10,632 nt of DNA from an uncultured Clostridium sp. (GTDB lineage Bacteria; Bacillota; Clostridia; Clostridiales; Clostridiaceae). Made by a program: the position numbers and the translations under genes. Shown piece by piece: positions 8,330 through 10,632 of the stretch (position 1 is its first letter; every line of letters starts with the position of its first letter). The stretch lies in the NCBI GenBank assembly GCA_934777095.1, contig CAKVNP010000043.1, forward strand, positions 1-10,632, read 5' to 3'. Below the pieces are notes generated by a model, which was not told the DNA's origin, did not search any database, and was given only the letters and a program-made list of their open reading frames with translations.

Positions 8330-9426
8330 TTGGCTTCACCTCTTTTTACAGTTCCTTTTAAACATATGTCATCTTCAATCATAGATATCTGAATATTTTC
8401 TAACTTAAAAGTATCAATTAGCCTTTGCACTCCCTCGCCACCAATAGCACTTTTTGCATTTACTCCCCCAATAATTTTAGGAGCAATAAAAAAATTAATT
8501 TCATCTACGATGTTATCTTGCAGACTTGAAAAATTTAATTCTGCTCCTCCTTCTATTAGTACTGAATCAATATTTAAATCTGCCAATACTTTCATTAAAT
8601 ACTGAAGATCAACTTTCTCTTGTTTTACTGGGCAGACTAAAATCTCTATTCCCCTTGATTTTAATTTTAATAGTTTATTTTTATCAGCCCTTTCAGTGGT
8701 TGCTATAACAGTATTATATATATACTCATCATTTACTACATAAGCATCTAAGGGGATTCTAAGTCTTGTATCAACTATTATCCGCCTAGGGTTTTTACCA
8801 CCTTCTATTCTGCATGTAAGCTGCGGATTATCTGCTATTATTGTATTTACACCTACCATTATTGCTGCATATTTATTTCTTAAGTTATGACCTGCAATTC
8901 TCGATTCTTTGGAGGTAATCCACTTGGATTCACCAGATGCTGTTGCTATCTTTCCATCTAGAGTCATTGCAGATTTTAAAATTACATAAGGCTTTTTTTC
9001 AACTATATATTTCAGGAAAACTTTATTTATTTCCCTACACTCCTTCTCCAATGTTCCCACCCTTACTTCTATTCCTGAATCAATAAGCTTTTTTATTCCC
9101 TTTCCTGCAACTAAGGGATTCGGGTCTAAAGCTCCTATAACTACTCTCTTTATTCCCTTTTCTATTATCATATCCACACAAGGCGGAGTTTTTCCATAAT
9201 GAGAGCATGGCTCAAGTGTCACATATAAAACTGATCCCTTAGTATCTTCAGTTACAGCATTAAATGCATTTACTTCAGCATGAGCTTCTCCATATTTCAT
9301 ATGATATCCTGAACCAATAATCCTGTTTTCCTTTACTATCACTGCTCCTACCATTGGATTTGGACTTACTTTTCCTCTTCCTTTTTCGGCTAATGCTAAC
9401 GCTATTCTCATATAATATTCATCCAC
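8314..9426 (-). CDS. ribD: Bifunctional diaminohydroxyphosphoribosylaminopyrimidine deaminase / 5-amino-6-(5-phosphoribosylamino)uracil reductase
   Basis: This enzyme carries out the two steps after GTP cyclohydrolase II: deamination of the pyrimidine ring, then NADPH-dependent reduction of the ribosyl side chain. The N-terminal deaminase (about 1-145) has the zinc site HAE (His49, Glu51) and PCSHYGKTPPC (Cys74, Cys83), plus DPNPLVAGKG. The C-terminal reductase (about 146-370) has LKSAMTLDGKIAT, RRIIVDTRLRIP and LIEGGAELN. The length of 370 residues is typical. The start is a GTG at 9424-9426, with GGGGAGGA (9433-9440) 6 bases upstream. The overlapping ATG at 9420-9422 is out of frame, and the next in-frame ATG (residue 6) has no ribosome binding site. 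It is the first gene of the operon, downstream of the riboswitch terminator, and overlaps ribE by 16 bases. Confidence 0.97.
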   Translation of the reverse strand: MDEYYMRIALALAEKGRGKVSPNPMVGAVIVKENRIIGSGYHMKYGEAHAEVNAFNAVTEDTKGSVLYVTLEPCSHYGKTPPCVDMIIEKGIKRVVIGALDPNPLVAGKGIKKLIDSGIEVRVGTLEKECREINKVFLKYIVEKKPYVILKSAMTLDGKIATASGESKWITSKESRIAGHNLRNKYAAIMVGVNTIIADNPQLTCRIEGGKNPRRIIVDTRLRIPLDAYVVNDEYIYNTVIATTERADKNKLLKLKSRGIEILVCPVKQEKVDLQYLMKVLADLNIDSVLIEGGAELNFSSLQDNIVDEINFFIAPKIIGGVNAKSAIGGEGVQRLIDTFKLENIQISMIEDDICLKGTVKRGEAKCLQE

Positions 9427-9461
9427 AATATTTCCTCCCCTATTTAATACTTATTTTTTGA

Positions 9462-9503
9462 AGAAAGAAAAAAGCAGGCTCTATAATAGTCAGAGCCTGC
9501 TTT
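9462..9503 (-). terminator. Intrinsic terminator of the FMN riboswitch expression platform
   Basis: On the minus strand the arms AAAGCAGGCTCT and AGAGCCTGCTTT form a perfect 12-bp stem around a 9-base loop, followed by TTTTTTCTTTCTT. The hairpin lies between the aptamer and ribD, so it attenuates the operon before the first codon. Termination when FMN is bound is the known mode for this riboswitch class in Firmicutes. Confidence 0.88.
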
Positions 9504-9544
9504 AATATATGTTAATTAAATATAATCTATCTAAACTAAAAATA

Positions 9545-9571
9545 CTCTGAAATATTTTAAATATTCCAGAG
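9545..9571 (-). other. Second hairpin in the riboswitch expression platform (possible antiterminator element)
   Basis: On the minus strand CTCTGGAATATT and AATATTTCAGAG can form a 12-bp stem with one G-U pair and a 3-base loop. No U-run follows, so it is not itself a terminator. Its 3' arm contains TCAGAG, complementary to CTCTGA in the 5' arm of the downstream terminator. The hairpin or its freed arm could therefore take part in switching. The pairing is seen; the role is inferred. Confidence 0.45.
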
Positions 9572-9614
9572 CAAACTAACTAAAATAAATTACGATTATA
9601 ATTTACACTTATTT

Positions 9615-9722
9615 TCTTCTTTCATCCAGACTGTACTGTCGGCTTCGGAATCTCACCGAATCATGCTAAAAATTAGCTCGCGGGCTTTACCGCCGGTAGG
9701 GAATTTCACCCTGCCCTGAAGA
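9615..9722 (-). ncRNA. FMN riboswitch aptamer (RFN element)
   Basis: Read on the minus strand, all the conserved blocks of the RFN element occur in order: TCTTCAGGGCAGGGTGAAAT, then TTCCCTACCGGCGGTAAAGC, CCGCGAGC, GATTCGGTGAGATTCCGAAG, CCGACAGTACAGTC and TGGATGAAAGAAGA. The closing P1 stem is TCTTC (9718-9722) with GAAGA (9615-9619). The variable arm is a minimal GCTAA-TTT-TTAGC hairpin. The element binds FMN and here sits before a terminator and the complete rib operon. The 348-bp gap between the Crp-like gene and ribD is accounted for by a promoter, this aptamer, a second hairpin and the terminator. The linker between aptamer and terminator is long, about 110 bases. Confidence 0.97.
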
Positions 9723-9745
9723 TTAATATTAAATTTTCTAAACTT

Positions 9746-9773
9746 ATTTTATCATATTTTACATTATTTTCAA
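9746..9773 (-). promoter_or_regulatory. Candidate promoter of the rib operon
   Basis: On the minus strand TTGAAA (9768-9773) and TAAAAT (9746-9751) are spaced by 16 bases. Transcription would start near 9739, about 17 bases before the first stem of the riboswitch, which is the expected geometry. The -35 box starts two bases after the stop codon of the upstream Crp-like gene, and no terminator separates the two. Confidence 0.55.
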
Positions 9774-9774
9774 G

Positions 9775-10470
9775 CTATTTATATAAATCCGCAGCTAACA
9801 TACTTAATATATTCTTATTTTCAATTATATAACCACTATTTGATTTGATAATTGCCCCTTTATCCCTAAGATTATTTAAAGTCCTTAAAAGATGCCTATA
9901 ACTAGTTCCTAAAAGCTCCGCTATTTCAGTAAGATTCTCATTAAATAGAAGGGCTTCTTTATTATTAATAATAACTTCTTCAGCTGCTGCCATGATATAG
10001 CTTGCTAATCTATTTTCTAATGGATATAGGAGATTTATGGAGCTATTATTTGAAGATCTTTGAAGCTTCCCTCCTAAGGAATCGCAAGCATACCTTAAAA
10101 ATTTAGCATCTAATAATAGGTTTTCCCTTACCTTTGATAAATCTATGGCTATACAGTATGAATCTCTTAAAACTTGAATATTGGTAGTAGTATCGCAGTT
10201 ATTTACTAATTCTAAATCACCTAAAACAGTCATAGGATAATAAAAACATAATAATAGTGATTTACCGTTTTTTAGTATTACATATACTTTTGCTTTACCT
10301 TCCACAAAAAAATATAAGTAATTCATCTTTTCGCTTTCTTTGCAGATATAATCATTTTTTTCAAATAAGATTAATTCCATATACTCTGACATATCATTAG
10401 TAAAAAAATTATTCAGCCCATATTTATCTATGTATTTATTTTTTAAGCTTACATTATTTATTTTTTTCAT
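9775..10470 (-). CDS. Crp/Fnr-family transcriptional regulator (YeiL-like)
   Basis: This is a 231-residue DNA-binding protein with the two-domain Crp/Fnr layout. A cyclic-nucleotide-binding-like beta barrel covers about residues 25-120 (YLYFFVEGKAKVYVILKNGK, then LCFYYPMTVLGDLEL). A long dimer helix covers about 120-165. A winged helix-turn-helix (180-207, ENLTEIAELLGTSYRHLLRTLNNLRDKGAI) follows. The barrel lacks the Arg-Ser/Thr phosphate-binding signature of cAMP-binding Crp. The N-terminus lacks the Cys cluster that holds the FNR iron-sulfur centre, although five scattered Cys are present (43, 75, 92, 106, 129). The signal is therefore unknown. The domain order and the ENRLASYIM segment recall YeiL-type regulators, but that subfamily call is tentative. 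The start is supported by AAGGGG 5 bases before the ATG. It lies directly upstream of the rib operon in the same direction. A palindrome upstream of the gene may be its own operator. Confidence 0.88.
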   Translation of the reverse strand: MKKINNVSLKNKYIDKYGLNNFFTNDMSEYMELILFEKNDYICKESEKMNYLYFFVEGKAKVYVILKNGKSLLLCFYYPMTVLGDLELVNNCDTTTNIQVLRDSYCIAIDLSKVRENLLLDAKFLRYACDSLGGKLQRSSNNSSINLLYPLENRLASYIMAAAEEVIINNKEALLFNENLTEIAELLGTSYRHLLRTLNNLRDKGAIIKSNSGYIIENKNILSMLAADLYK

Positions 10471-10489
10471 TGTATCCCCTTTTTTATTT

Positions 10490-10528
10490 ATTATCTCTTA
10501 CTATGACATATGTCCTATATATTAACAA
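10490..10528 (-). promoter_or_regulatory. Promoter region of the Crp-like gene with a 10-bp palindrome
   Basis: GACATATGTC at 10505-10514 is a perfect palindrome within TGAC-N4-GTCC, one base short of the TGAC-N4-GTCA half-site layout used by several Crp/Fnr regulators. Possible promoter boxes on the minus strand are TTGTTA (10523-10528) with CATAGT (10500-10505), spaced 17, or a GATAAT -10 box at 10490-10495 with a poor -35. With either choice the palindrome lies between or over promoter elements, which fits autorepression. The promoter boxes are weak matches. Confidence 0.4.
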
Positions 10529-10610
10529 GATTTTTTTGATAATTTATTAAGTAGAAAATGATTCTGTTAGGTTGTTATGAAAAAATAGCTTAGCATTTCG
10601 TAGAATTACT

Positions 10611-10625
10611 CGCTCTTTGAAAATT
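10611..10625 (+). promoter_or_regulatory. boxA-like antitermination motif at the window edge
   Basis: CGCTCTTTGAAAATT closely resembles the boxA element (TGCTCTTT followed by an A-rich run) found in the leaders and spacers of bacterial rRNA operons, where NusB and NusE bind the RNA. It suggests an rRNA gene or operon on the plus strand just beyond the window. No rRNA sequence is inside the window, and I could not find a strong plus-strand promoter between 10520 and 10610, so this stays a suggestion. Confidence 0.4.
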
Positions 10626-10632
10626 ATATAAG

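Noticed and set aside
8526..8708. Plus-strand open frame of 60 codons, leucine-rich
   Set aside because: It is antisense to the reductase half of ribD. The leucine-rich translation is the expected shadow of AT-rich coding sequence.
9420..9422. ATG just after the GTG of ribD as an alternative start
   Set aside because: It is out of frame with ribD; the GTG at 9424-9426 has an ideally placed GGGGAGGA.
9775..10470. FNR-type oxygen sensor or cAMP-binding Crp
   Set aside because: There is no N-terminal Cys cluster for an iron-sulfur centre and no Arg-Ser/Thr phosphate-binding motif in the barrel, so neither ligand can be claimed.
1..10632. CRISPR array, insertion sequence, phage or defence system
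   Set aside because: I saw no regularly spaced repeats, transposase, integrase or nuclease-effector genes, and gene content and base use look uniform throughout.

Overview
The window is very AT-rich. It has polypurine Shine-Dalgarno sites ahead of nearly every gene, AT-biased codon use, several non-ATG starts, and a Bacillus/Clostridium-type riboflavin operon headed by an FMN riboswitch. Together these suggest a low-G+C Gram-positive bacterium, most likely Clostridium or a close relative. The species cannot be fixed from the sequence alone.

Layout, left to right. Positions 1-735 (minus) hold the N-terminal part of a membrane-anchored, ComEC-type metallo-beta-lactamase-fold hydrolase that runs off the left edge. 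A 173-bp divergent intergenic region with a good sigma-A-type promoter for that gene separates it from a large plus-strand YfhO-family membrane protein (909-3635, probable TTG start). A long bidirectional hairpin terminator (3635-3678) lies between this gene and the convergent minus-strand block. Reading that block in its direction of transcription (right to left): a Crp/Fnr-family regulator (10470-9775), a promoter, an FMN riboswitch, an extra hairpin and an intrinsic terminator (9773-9462), then ribD, ribE, ribBA and ribH (9426-5986), a small thioredoxin (5897-5586) and a FUSC-family membrane protein (5554-3677). The right end (10471-10632) holds the upstream region of the regulator, with a perfect 10-bp palindrome, and at the very edge a boxA-like motif on the plus strand of the kind seen in rRNA leaders.

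The four rib genes encode the complete conversion of GTP plus ribulose 5-phosphate to riboflavin, apart from the phosphatase step, which is usually done by an unlinked enzyme. The riboswitch should shut the operon off by transcription termination when FMN is plentiful. Thioredoxin and the FUSC protein follow in the same direction without a convincing terminator after ribH, so partial read-through is possible, but a weak candidate promoter ahead of thioredoxin suggests a separate unit.

Overall this is mostly conserved housekeeping DNA. I did not find a convincing undescribed system. The items most worth a second look are the riboswitch expression platform, the palindrome in front of the Crp-like gene, the boxA-like motif at the right edge, and the TTG start of the YfhO protein.
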